From Deltaproteobacteria bacterium (lineage in GTDB: Bacteria > DRYD01), in NCBI GenBank assembly GCA_028276365.1, contig JAPYWL010000028.1, positions 1 to 16,438 on the forward strand: DNA of 16,438 nucleotides, given 5' to 3'. Of the stretch, positions 1 to 7,478 are shown piece by piece (within the stretch, counting starts at the first letter, position 1; every line of letters starts with the position of its first letter). A program made the position numbers and the translations under genes. The notes under the pieces were generated by a model. It searched no databases and was not told where the DNA came from. It saw only the letters and a program-made list of their open reading frames with translations.

Positions 1-2
1 AA

Positions 3-94
3 GGAGAGGTGGCCGAGTGGTCTAAGGCGCTCGCCTGCTAAGCGAGAGTGTCGCTTAATAGGTGACACCGCGGGTTCGAATCCCGCCCTCTCCG
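3..94 (+). tRNA. tRNA-Ser (anticodon GCT)
   Basis: This is a complete class II tRNA that reads the serine codons AGC and AGT. The acceptor stem pairs 3-9 with 87-93, all seven pairs Watson-Crick, and G94 is the discriminator base expected for serine. The anticodon stem is 30-34 with 42-46, and the seven-base loop holds GCT at 37-39. The long variable arm is a five-pair helix (48-52 with 64-68), the hallmark of tRNA-Ser. The T arm is 70-74 with 82-86 around TTCGAAT. CCA is not encoded, so the end must be added by a nucleotidyltransferase. It lies about 100 bases ahead of a second tRNA and then the SRP RNA. Confidence 0.97.
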
Positions 95-190
95 ATTAAG
101 TATAAATAGGAGCAGCAAGGAAATTTTAGGAAAAATAAAAAACAAAAAGCAAAGAAAAAAGTGGGTTAATCAATCAAAAAATGTTTTCAC

Positions 191-264
191 GTGCCCGTAG
201 CTCAAATGGATAGAGCATCAGATTGCGGATCTGAAGGTTAGGGGTTCAAGTCCCCTCGGGCACA
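191..264 (+). tRNA. tRNA-Arg (anticodon GCG)
   Basis: This is a complete 74-base cloverleaf. The acceptor stem is 191-197 with 257-263 and A264 is the discriminator. The D stem is 200-203 with 213-216, the anticodon stem is 218-222 with 230-234, and the T stem is 240-244 with 252-256. The seven-base anticodon loop, TTGCGGA at 223-229, places GCG at 225-227, so it reads CGC and, by G-U wobble, CGT. C35, and an A following GG in the D loop, agree with arginine identity. CCA is not encoded. Most bacteria carry ACG here and deaminate it to inosine, so the genomic GCG is unusual. Confidence 0.96.
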
Positions 265-282
265 GGAAGAAATACAAAAAAA

Positions 283-311
283 TTAAAGGTTTTTTATAAA
301 ATTTATAGAAT
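283..311 (+). promoter_or_regulatory. candidate promoter for the SRP RNA
   Basis: TTAAAG at 283-288 and TAGAAT at 306-311 are separated by 17 bases. The -10 element matches the consensus at five of six positions, the -35 at about three. The start of the SRP RNA helix lies about ten bases downstream. In such A+T-rich DNA similar matches arise by chance, so the support is mainly the position. Confidence 0.4.
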
Positions 312-320
312 AGTAAAAAA

Positions 321-420
321 AGAGGGTAGGGCTGTTAGGGCTTATCTTACGAACCCCGCCAGGTCCGGAAGGAAGCAACGGTAAGTAAGCTCTAAGCCGC
401 TAACATAACCCTACCCTCCT
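321..420 (+). ncRNA. ffs: signal recognition particle RNA, short 4.5S type
   Basis: This is the RNA scaffold of the signal recognition particle, which binds the Ffh GTPase and targets nascent membrane proteins. The conserved domain IV core is plain at about 355-385: the asymmetric and symmetric internal-loop sequences around CCAGGTCCGGAAGGAAGCAA, with a GGAA tetraloop at 367-370 closed by C366-G371. The ends form a long stem, 322-331 with 409-418, ten consecutive pairs. The roughly 100-base length marks the short bacterial form without an Alu domain. Bacillus and most Clostridia have the longer form, which argues against a typical member of those groups. Confidence 0.96.
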
Positions 421-424
421 TTTT
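409..424 (+). terminator. intrinsic terminator shared with the SRP RNA 3' end
   Basis: The closing stem of the SRP RNA (322-331 with 409-418) is followed at once by five T residues at 420-424, so the mature RNA helix probably serves as the terminator hairpin. Confidence 0.6.
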
Positions 425-465
425 AAATATCTTCTTTTTTTATTTAGTAAGCATAAAAATATATT

Positions 466-494
466 TTAAAAAGAATCTTTAATTTCTATATAAA
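466..494 (+). promoter_or_regulatory. weak candidate promoter for the TPR gene
   Basis: TTAAAA at 466-471 and TATAAA at 489-494 are 17 bases apart, about 35 bases ahead of the TPR gene's ATG. The rest of the 110-base gap after the SRP RNA is A+T-rich with no other structure I can name. In this composition the match is weak evidence. Confidence 0.22.
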
Positions 495-530
495 TAAATA
501 ATAGTAATATAACATAATTAAAAAAATTTT

Positions 531-3500
531 ATGCCTTTAGATCTAAAAAAATTAGAAGCTTTAACTAAATTAGAACCTAATAATCCTAAGCATTGGTTTT
601 ATTTAGCAGTGTATTATATATCTGTTAAAGATGTAGCTCAAGCTTATAAAGCCTTAGAAACTGCTATTAAAATTAATCCCTATTTTTCACAAGCTCAATT
701 TTTAATTGGATTTATTGTAATATATAATAGAGAATTTAAAACAGGTCTTAAATACTTAGAGAAAGCTTATACTATCGATGAAAAAGTATTTTTAAAAATT
801 AAATCTGATAGAGAAGTAGAAAAAATCTTAGATGATTTAATTAATGGTAGTATCAAAGTTATTCAAGATCAAATAGAATTAAATCCAAATAATTTAGAAA
901 ATTTATATGTTATGGGGAGGATTTTATTTTATGTACATAAACTTGAATCTGCAATTAATTATTTTAGAAAAATAATAGAGATAAAGCCTGATAACTGGGA
1001 GGTTTATATTTACTTAGCTTTATCTTATAAAGAATTGAATAACTATGAAAATGCAATAAATTACCTAAAAAAATCAATTTTAATAAATAGTTATTATGCT
1101 GATAGTTATTGGTTATTGGGGGAAATTTATATAGATTTAGGGAATTATGGATTGGCTTTAAAGAATTTAGAAAAAGCTGTAGAATTAGATCCTAATAATA
1201 GTAGATATCTGAATTCTTTAGCTAAGGTATATTTAGAATTGGATAGGATCCCTCAAGCTATAAGGACTTTACAAATTTCTATAGATACTAACCCTAATTC
1301 TAAATGGTCCTATTTTTATTTAGGAAAAGCTTTAGAAAAGGAGTTTCAATTTGAGTTAGCTATTGAGCAGTACTTAAAATCTATAGAAATAGATCCTAAT
1401 TTTACGGAAGCTAAAATTTCTGTAGCTAAATTATATTCGTATCTTAATGATTATAACAAAGCTATAGAGATTTTAGAGAGTATATTTGATAAGCTAATTG
1501 ATCCGGAAATATATTTTATGTTAGGTCAATTTTATTATAATACTAAAAATTATGAAAAATCTATTAATAATTTGGAAAGTTATATAAAAATTATTAATAA
1601 TAACTGGCAGGCTTTTTATTTATTATATTTGGATTATATTGCTATAAATAATAAAGAAAAAGCTTTGTTTTATTTAGAAAAAACTTATGAATTAAATCCT
1701 AAAGATACTAAAATTATAGTAGATTTGTTTAAGATATATGTTGATACAAGAGATTTATCTAAAGCTGAAAGATTCTTAGATTCTATTAAGAATTTAGTAA
1801 AAGATACTGAAGTAATTAAAAGAGTAATATTTATTTATTTTGAAAAGAAAGATTATGAGAATGCTTTTAGTATATTTTTTGAAAATAAATTATATAATGA
1901 TATTAATTATTTAATGGAGTTATTTAATTTCATAAAAAATAAGGATAAAGAAATTTATTTATCTTTTTTATCTAAAGTTTTTAATTTTATTGATCATAAT
2001 CAAAATCAAGAAGTATATTTAAAATTACAAATTGAATATATAGGTAATATATATGAAATTAATACTTTACAAGCTTATGAGTATTTCAATTCTAAGATTG
2101 GAACTGAATTTCTAAATGATTTAGCTAAAATTACAGATTATCAAGAAATTTTTAATAACAAGTTTTATTTAATTTATATTGATTTACTTTTAGTTTATTT
2201 GAAAATAATTTTTACTTTATTTGCTGAATATAAAGATGATGAATATTTAAGAAGATATTTAGATATTATTGAAAAAATAAAATCATTTAATTTTTGGTTT
2301 ATAAAAGAGGATGATAATTTAAGTATTAATAATAAATTAATTTTATTTATGCTGTCTTCTGTTATTGATAAAGATAATTTGAAGGGTATTATATTGTTTT
2401 ACATGTTAATAATTAATTTTGATTTTGTTACGTATGTTTATAATTTTAGGGATTATATTTTAAAGCACAAAGATTTTATTAATTTTAGAAACAGTCTAGT
2501 AATTAAGGTTTTTGAGGATTTGATTCCTATATTAATAGAGTATGAAATTATAGATATTGCTATTGATTTTATTGAATTATTTAGCGATTTTAATTATCCG
2601 ATTTTCATTAGATATAAGATAGATATATTAGATTTAGAAAATAAATCTTATCAAATTTTAGAGGAGATAAAAAGATATTATTCCCGATTTTCTTATGATA
2701 GTTATATAGAACTAGTTAGATTGAAAAATTTAATTAATTTAGGGGAATTAAAAGAAGTTGTAAAGGAAGATTTGGAAAAATTAGTTTTAGAGTTTAATCC
2801 ATTAGCTATGGCTTTATATGCTAATATTATTGTTTTTGAAAATAAAAATGAAGCTTTTAAACTTTTAGATAAGGCTTTTGAAATTATTATAGAAGATAAA
2901 TTTAAATTTACTTACAATTATCAGATTATATCTACAGTTATATATTTATCTAAAATTTATTCTAAGTACTATAGTATTTATAAATTAATTAAGTATTTGA
3001 ACGATTTAGCAAGAAAGTTTAATAATAATTATAGAATTAATTATTTATTAGCTTATTATTTATATTTAGTTGAAGAATTTGTAGATGCTGAAATTATTGC
3101 TAAAAAACTAATAAAATTAGCTAAAACTAATAATTTGTTAATAGAGGCTCAAAAGTTATTAGCTACTATAAAAACTGAACGTGAAAATTATAATAATTTT
3201 CTATTTACTTTGGAATCTAATTTTAAAGGTATTGTATCTATTATTACTTCTTATTTAAATCTTATAAAAAAAGGGAAGATAGAGGAATTACTTAAATATT
3301 TAGAAGAACTCCGAGATGATACTAAGATAGAAAATGTTATTATTAAAGCTATTCTTTATGATAAATTGGAAATTTATCAACATTTTATTTATTATTATAA
3401 TCTATTTAAAATATGGGCATTAGATAATAACTTAGATACTTTAGTAGATATTATAGATAAAAAGCTTTATAATTATTCAGAGTTATCTGATTTTGAAGAA

Positions 3501-4748
3501 TTAAAATTAAAAGCTCAAATAAATTATAATTCTTTATTTAAACCTGAAATCCAAACTCGATTAACAAAGCAAGAACAAGCTATTGAATCTAAGTTATCAC
3601 AAAAAAATATTGAGCAAATTCAACAGGAAACTGAAGAAAAAATTGAATCAAATCAATTAGACCAAAAATTAAACCAAGAAAAAATTGATGATATTGAAAT
3701 TGATAATATAGAATTGAATTTAGATTCCTTACCAGAATCATTGGAAGTATTGGAATTAAAAAAATTAGATGAAAAGTTAGATGAAAAATTAATTGAAGAA
3801 CAACATTTAAATAAAACACAAGAAATAGATAAGCAAATGATAATAGAAAAGGAAATAGAATTAATAGAATTAAGAGAATTAACAGAATTAACAGAATTAA
3901 CAGAATCAATAAAATTAAATGAAGATCAAATGCTAGATGAAATTAAAGAAATATCTAAACCTCAAGAATCAGATGAACATTTGAAATCAAAAGAATCAAT
4001 TGAAATATACCTAAAAGATAATACTCAAGAAAATGCCACTCAGCAAAATATTACACAAGAAAATGCTATACAAGAAAAAAATATACAAGAAATAGAAAAA
4101 CAAGTTGAAATAAAAGAAAAAATTGAATTAGAAGATAAACAGGAGCTAATTGAAACAATAGAAACTCTTAATAAAGATTATAATAAAGATTATCAAGAAG
4201 AAAATATTTCTCAAAAATCTATTAGTGATTTATTTGAATCTGAAAATGTTAATTTGGAAGCATTGGGTTTTTATTTATCAAATTTAGATAAAATAAAACT
4301 TAAAAATTTAGATGATGTTATTATAATTAATACATTTTATATAATATATTTACTTAAACTACAAAATAAGCTAAATATAGAAGAAATAGTTGATAAAATT
4401 AGTTTTGATTTATTTTTAGAAGAACGAGATAACTTTATTAAGCAAAATTTATCATTGAAAGAGTTTTTTGATTCTATAAAAGAAATAGAGAGCAATATAT
4501 TTGATATTAAAATTGTTTTAATGAAATTAAAAGAATTTATGATTAAATTTAAAGTTAATACTTATTATTTTTCTTTTCTATTGTTTATATTGTCTTTAGT
4601 ATATCTAAATTTAAATAAAATAGCAGATTATAATAAATATTCTAAAGTTATTTTGGATAATTTTGAAAATATTAATAAGAATATGTATAATTTCTTTAGT
4701 TTTATAAATAGTATTGTAGTTAATTTTATAAGTAAATATGTTAATTAG
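531..4748 (+). CDS. large tetratricopeptide-repeat (TPR) protein, 1405 residues
   Basis: This is a long soluble scaffold-like protein of unknown specific role. Residues about 17-425 contain roughly nine or ten TPR units with the usual 34-residue spacing and the W/Y-L-G-Y-A-P pattern (for example units near 120-153, 154-187, 188-221, 222-255 and 257-290). TPR units form helical pairs that bind partner proteins. Residues about 425-1010 remain helix-rich but diverge from the TPR consensus. Residues about 1014-1234 are a low-complexity tail rich in E, K, Q, I and N with short tandem repeats, probably a linker or coiled coil. Residues about 1235-1405 look folded and helical again. There is no signal peptide or clear membrane segment. 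The ATG has no Shine-Dalgarno sequence, but the first TPR starts right after it and no other early ATG exists. The stop overlaps the ribosome binding site of the next gene. The partner cannot be inferred. Confidence 0.93.
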   Translation: MPLDLKKLEALTKLEPNNPKHWFYLAVYYISVKDVAQAYKALETAIKINPYFSQAQFLIGFIVIYNREFKTGLKYLEKAYTIDEKVFLKIKSDREVEKILDDLINGSIKVIQDQIELNPNNLENLYVMGRILFYVHKLESAINYFRKIIEIKPDNWEVYIYLALSYKELNNYENAINYLKKSILINSYYADSYWLLGEIYIDLGNYGLALKNLEKAVELDPNNSRYLNSLAKVYLELDRIPQAIRTLQISIDTNPNSKWSYFYLGKALEKEFQFELAIEQYLKSIEIDPNFTEAKISVAKLYSYLNDYNKAIEILESIFDKLIDPEIYFMLGQFYYNTKNYEKSINNLESYIKIINNNWQAFYLLYLDYIAINNKEKALFYLEKTYELNPKDTKIIVDLFKIYVDTRDLSKAERFLDSIKNLVKDTEVIKRVIFIYFEKKDYENAFSIFFENKLYNDINYLMELFNFIKNKDKEIYLSFLSKVFNFIDHNQNQEVYLKLQIEYIGNIYEINTLQAYEYFNSKIGTEFLNDLAKITDYQEIFNNKFYLIYIDLLLVYLKIIFTLFAEYKDDEYLRRYLDIIEKIKSFNFWFIKEDDNLSINNKLILFMLSSVIDKDNLKGIILFYMLIINFDFVTYVYNFRDYILKHKDFINFRNSLVIKVFEDLIPILIEYEIIDIAIDFIELFSDFNYPIFIRYKIDILDLENKSYQILEEIKRYYSRFSYDSYIELVRLKNLINLGELKEVVKEDLEKLVLEFNPLAMALYANIIVFENKNEAFKLLDKAFEIIIEDKFKFTYNYQIISTVIYLSKIYSKYYSIYKLIKYLNDLARKFNNNYRINYLLAYYLYLVEEFVDAEIIAKKLIKLAKTNNLLIEAQKLLATIKTERENYNNFLFTLESNFKGIVSIITSYLNLIKKGKIEELLKYLEELRDDTKIENVIIKAILYDKLEIYQHFIYYYNLFKIWALDNNLDTLVDIIDKKLYNYSELSDFEELKLKAQINYNSLFKPEIQTRLTKQEQAIESKLSQKNIEQIQQETEEKIESNQLDQKLNQEKIDDIEIDNIELNLDSLPESLEVLELKKLDEKLDEKLIEEQHLNKTQEIDKQMIIEKEIELIELRELTELTELTESIKLNEDQMLDEIKEISKPQESDEHLKSKESIEIYLKDNTQENATQQNITQENAIQEKNIQEIEKQVEIKEKIELEDKQELIETIETLNKDYNKDYQEENISQKSISDLFESENVNLEALGFYLSNLDKIKLKNLDDVIIINTFYIIYLLKLQNKLNIEEIVDKISFDLFLEERDNFIKQNLSLKEFFDSIKEIESNIFDIKIVLMKLKEFMIKFKVNTYYFSFLLFILSLVYLNLNKIADYNKYSKVILDNFENINKNMYNFFSFINSIVVNFISKYVN
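3858..3911 (+). repeat. nine-base tandem repeat inside the TPR gene
   Basis: Six in-frame nine-base units of the form GAA-TTA-N3 (the last with TCA) encode E-L-x triplets, three of them identical (GAATTAACA). They lie in the low-complexity tail of the TPR protein. Such repeats change length by replication slippage without breaking the frame, so copy number may vary between strains. Confidence 0.85.
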
Positions 4749-4753
4749 GAGGT
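4747..4753 (+). promoter_or_regulatory. strong ribosome binding site overlapping the TPR stop codon
   Basis: AGGAGGT begins inside the TAG stop (4746-4748) of the TPR gene and lies six bases before the ATG at 4760. This favours translational coupling of the dehydrogenase to the TPR gene, and fixes the dehydrogenase start. Confidence 0.85.
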
Positions 4754-4759
4754 AAATTT

Positions 4760-5755
4760 ATGAAAGTTTTAATAACTAGGAGATTACCAGGGGATTATCA
4801 TAAATTAGTTGCTAAAGATTATGAAATTATATTATGGGATAAAGATGAAGTAGTTTCAAGAGAGTTTTTATTAGATAATATAAGGGATGTTGATGGTATA
4901 CTATGTTTATTAACTGATAAAATAGATAAGGAGGTAATTGATAAAGCTAATAAGTTAAAAGTGATAAGTAATTATGCAGTAGGATTTGATAATATAGATG
5001 TAGAGTATGCTATTTCAAGAGGAATAGTAGTTACTAATACACCAGGGGTTTTGACTGAAACGAGTGCTGACTTAGTTTGGGCTTTGATACTCTCTTCAAG
5101 GAGACATATAGTTAGTGCTGATAAGTTTTTAAGGGAAGGCAAGTTTAAAGGTTGGGATCCTAATTTATTTTTAGGGTATGATATTTATTCTAAAACTTTA
5201 GGTATAATAGGGTTAGGTAGGATTGGTACAGCAGTTGCTAAAAGAGCTAAAGGCTTTGATATGAAGGTTATTTATTATAATAAATCTCCTAAACCTGAAA
5301 CTGAGCAATATTTATTAAAAGAATATAATTTAAAAGTAGAATATAGAGATTTGGAGAGTTTATTAAAAGAATCTGATATAGTTTCTATTAATACTCCTTT
5401 AAATAAAGATACATATCATTTAATAACTTATGAAAAATTAAAATTAATGAAAAGAACGGCTACGATTGTTAATACTGCTAGAGGACCTGTTATAAAGGAG
5501 GATGATTTGGTTAGAGCTTTAAAAGAGGGATTAATTTTTTCTGCAGGATTAGATGTTTTTGAATTTGAACCTCAAGTAAATAAAGAATTATTAGAATTAG
5601 ATAATGTGGTTTTATTACCTCATATAGGTAGTGCTAGTTTTGAAACAAGACAAAAGATGGCTGAAATTGCTGTAAATAATTTGTTACTTGTTTTACAAAA
5701 TAAGGAACCTCTTTACTCTGTTAATTATCACCAACTAAAAAATGCTATTTTATAA
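4760..5755 (+). CDS. gyaR: D-2-hydroxyacid dehydrogenase, glyoxylate/hydroxypyruvate reductase type
   Basis: This is a cytoplasmic NAD(P)-dependent enzyme that reduces a 2-oxoacid, most likely glyoxylate or hydroxypyruvate, to the D-hydroxyacid (glycolate or D-glycerate). The length of 331 residues is usual for GyaR. The nucleotide-binding motif GLGRIG is at 151-156. The catalytic set is Arg241 in TARGP, Glu270 in the FEFEP segment and His288 in PHIGS. After the second strand of the Rossmann fold the sequence is YYNKSPKPE, with no acidic residue at the usual NAD-selecting position, so NADPH use is possible. The start is set by a strong ribosome binding site six bases upstream. It appears co-transcribed with the TPR gene. 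Related enzymes (phosphoglycerate, formate or lactate dehydrogenase) are less likely by length and motifs, but substrate is inferred. Confidence 0.93.
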   Translation: MKVLITRRLPGDYHKLVAKDYEIILWDKDEVVSREFLLDNIRDVDGILCLLTDKIDKEVIDKANKLKVISNYAVGFDNIDVEYAISRGIVVTNTPGVLTETSADLVWALILSSRRHIVSADKFLREGKFKGWDPNLFLGYDIYSKTLGIIGLGRIGTAVAKRAKGFDMKVIYYNKSPKPETEQYLLKEYNLKVEYRDLESLLKESDIVSINTPLNKDTYHLITYEKLKLMKRTATIVNTARGPVIKEDDLVRALKEGLIFSAGLDVFEFEPQVNKELLELDNVVLLPHIGSASFETRQKMAEIAVNNLLLVLQNKEPLYSVNYHQLKNAIL

Positions 5756-5820
5756 AAATGTATAGATTAATTAAATTAATTTAAATAAAGATGTTTAATA
5801 TTATTAATTCTTTTTTTAAG

Positions 5821-5830
5821 TTTTTTTTTT
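5821..5830 (+). other. T10 homopolymer, possible slippage site upstream of the YvcK gene
   Basis: Ten T residues separate an ATG-initiated frame (ATG at 5791, closed by TAA at 5830-5832) from the open frame that continues into YvcK. Adding one T, or a -1 slip, would join the two into one protein. Long T runs are known sites of polymerase slippage, ribosomal frameshifting and sequencing error. Confidence 0.4.
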
Positions 5831-5936
5831 AATTTTAAAGGCTCGGGGTTTAAAAAGATATATCCTTAGTTTTTTCTTATTTTTAATTACTTTTATTTTT
5901 CTTTTTTTAGTTATTTTTTATTACTTTAAGAAAATA

Positions 5937-7043
5937 TTGATTATTATTATCATGTTTTTTTTGTTAATTTTTATATATTTATTTGGGCTTTATATTTTTT
6001 TGGTTAAATTTTTTAAAAATGAGGAAAATTTAAAGGAATATATAAGTGATAATTTTTTAATAAAGAGGGGTAAGGTAGTAGTTATAGGGGGAGGAAGTGG
6101 TATATCTAATATATTAAGGGGAATAAAAAATGAGTTTGATTATGTTGTTTCAATATCTACAGTAACTGATGATGGGGGGTCTACTGGTAAGATTTTAAAA
6201 ATTTATGAAGATATTTTACCTGTTGGGGATCTAAGAAATTGTTTAGCAAGTTTATCTTCTAATGAAGTTTTACAAAAACTATTACAATATAGATTTGATA
6301 GAGGAGAGTTGGCGGGACATGCTTTAGGAAATTTTATACTTTTAGCTTTATATAAAATATCTAATAATAATCTTAGTTTAATGGGGGAATATATTAATAA
6401 TATTTTTAAAATTAAGGGAGTAGTTTTACCTTCTGCTAAGAGAAGAGGTATTTTAGTAGCTTATTTATCTAATAATCAAGTTGTAAAGGGAGAAACTAAT
6501 ATTAATGAGTTTATTTCTTCTAATCCTGATGTTTGTATTGATAAAATATATTTAGAAGATTTAACTGATGAAGATGTTAATGAGCAAGCTATAGATAATA
6601 TTTTAACAGCTGATATAATAGTAGTTGGTCCTGGAAGTTTGTATTCCAGTATATTACCTAATTTTTTATTAACCCCTATTTTGAATGCTTATAAAAACTC
6701 TAAAGCTACTAAAATTTATATCTCTAATATTATGAATCAACCTAATGAAATTAAACAATATAAGCTATCAAATTATTTAGAAATTCTAAAAAAATATGGA
6801 TTATCTTTTGATTATATATTGTTTAACAATAAGCCTATAAAAAAAGATATATTGGATAAGTATTTTAATAAGGAAAAATTTTATAAAATTATTGAAAATG
6901 ATTTGGATTTAGATTATTTGAATAAAAATAAAATAGTATTAATAGAAGGCGATTTTATAGATGATGAATCTGATTTAATAAGACATGATTCTTTTAAAGT
7001 TTCAAAAATAATTAAAAATATTTATTTAAGTAAAATACCTTAA
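5937..7043 (+). CDS. yvcK: YvcK/CofD-like protein (gluconeogenesis factor family), membrane-anchored form
   Basis: YvcK proteins bind UDP-sugars and are needed for growth on gluconeogenic carbon and for normal cell-wall synthesis. The 2-phospho-L-lactate transferase-like fold is shown by GGGSG at 51-55, DDGGSTG at 78-84, GDLRNCL at 97-103, GHALGN at 127-132 and GPGSLYSS at 231-238. Residues 1-26 from the TTG at 5937 are a hydrophobic segment; an ATG lies at 5952. Neither start has a good ribosome binding site. The same frame is open back to 5820 and encodes a basic GLKRY motif followed by another long hydrophobic stretch, as in cyanobacterial YvcK with two membrane segments. The true N-terminus is therefore probably upstream, but no ATG, GTG, TTG or CTG lies in that stretch. 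The usual Firmicutes neighbours rapZ and whiA are absent. Confidence 0.92.
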   Translation: MIIIIMFFLLIFIYLFGLYIFLVKFFKNEENLKEYISDNFLIKRGKVVVIGGGSGISNILRGIKNEFDYVVSISTVTDDGGSTGKILKIYEDILPVGDLRNCLASLSSNEVLQKLLQYRFDRGELAGHALGNFILLALYKISNNNLSLMGEYINNIFKIKGVVLPSAKRRGILVAYLSNNQVVKGETNINEFISSNPDVCIDKIYLEDLTDEDVNEQAIDNILTADIIVVGPGSLYSSILPNFLLTPILNAYKNSKATKIYISNIMNQPNEIKQYKLSNYLEILKKYGLSFDYILFNNKPIKKDILDKYFNKEKFYKIIENDLDLDYLNKNKIVLIEGDFIDDESDLIRHDSFKVSKIIKNIYLSKIP

Positions 7044-7077
7044 TTTAGTATACTACTAAAACGATATTAAATATTAA

Positions 7078-7138
7078 TTAATCTCTAAAATTTTTATATT
7101 GTTATATTTTTTATATTGATTTTTAGAGGTTAATTTTT
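7078..7138 (+). terminator. probable intrinsic terminator after the YvcK gene
   Basis: A 13-base arm at 7078-7090 pairs with 7121-7133 (twelve Watson-Crick pairs and one wobble) around a 30-base A+T-rich loop, followed by five T at 7134-7138. The loop is long for a terminator. A smaller perfect hairpin (7044-7050 with 7054-7060) sits directly after the YvcK stop but has no T run. Confidence 0.5.
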
Positions 7139-7190
7139 AGTTTGTATAGAATTATAAAGTAAGTAGTGTTTTTTATTATTTTTATTTTAA

Positions 7191-7196
7191 TATAAT
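7191..7196 (+). promoter_or_regulatory. candidate -10 element ahead of the small zinc protein
   Basis: A perfect TATAAT lies 35 bases before the ATG at 7232, downstream of a probable terminator, so a new transcript could start here. No convincing -35 element is visible 17 bases upstream. In A+T-rich DNA this hexamer is common. Confidence 0.25.
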
Positions 7197-7231
7197 TATT
7201 ATTAATGTAAATTGTAGGAGGTAGAGGTAGT

Positions 7232-7402
7232 ATGGGTGGTAAAAAGAAGATGAGTACTAAAAAACCAGGACCTGCTAAGTGTAGATATTGTAGGGGATTA
7301 ATAGAAGGTGGTAAATTTGTTAAAATAGGTGGTAGAAAGTGGCATAGAGAATGTGCTTTAAAAGCTGGTAAAAAAATTCCAAGAGAATACGCTGAAATAT
7401 AA
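7232..7402 (+). CDS. 56-residue LIM-like zinc-finger protein, function unknown
   Basis: This small frame has a clear ribosome binding site, AGGAGG at 7216-7221, ten bases before the ATG. The protein begins with a lysine-rich stretch (residues 1-16) and then shows Cys17-x2-Cys20 and His38-x2-Cys41, the spacing of one LIM-type zinc finger, with GGRKWH leading into the second pair of ligands. The C-terminus is short and basic. It is therefore probably a zinc-binding protein that touches nucleic acid or the ribosome, but I do not recognise a named family. It lies 76 bases ahead of the EF-G paralogue on the same strand and may share its transcript. An internal ATG at codon 7 is a possible alternative start. 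Confidence 0.8.
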   Translation: MGGKKKMSTKKPGPAKCRYCRGLIEGGKFVKIGGRKWHRECALKAGKKIPREYAEI

Positions 7403-7464
7403 AATTGAAGAAATTTATTTTTAGTAGTACTTTTATTAAATTTTAAGTATTTTATTATCTTATA

Positions 7465-7470
7465 AGGAGG
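7465..7470 (+). promoter_or_regulatory. ribosome binding site that decides the EF-G paralogue start
   Basis: AGGAGG lies eight bases before the ATG at 7479 but only two bases before an in-frame GTG at 7473. The spacing selects the ATG. Confidence 0.85.
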
Positions 7471-7478
7471 AAGTGATT

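Noticed and set aside
3589-3909. Minus-strand frame of about 106 residues, almost all Leu/Ile/Phe, opposite the TPR gene tail
   Set aside because: It is the antisense reading of the Glu/Leu tandem repeats and has no ribosome binding site; the hydrophobic look is a product of the repeat composition.
7044-7060. Perfect seven-pair hairpin with a three-base loop right after the YvcK stop
   Set aside because: No T tract follows and such short A+T hairpins are frequent here; the larger hairpin downstream is the better terminator candidate.
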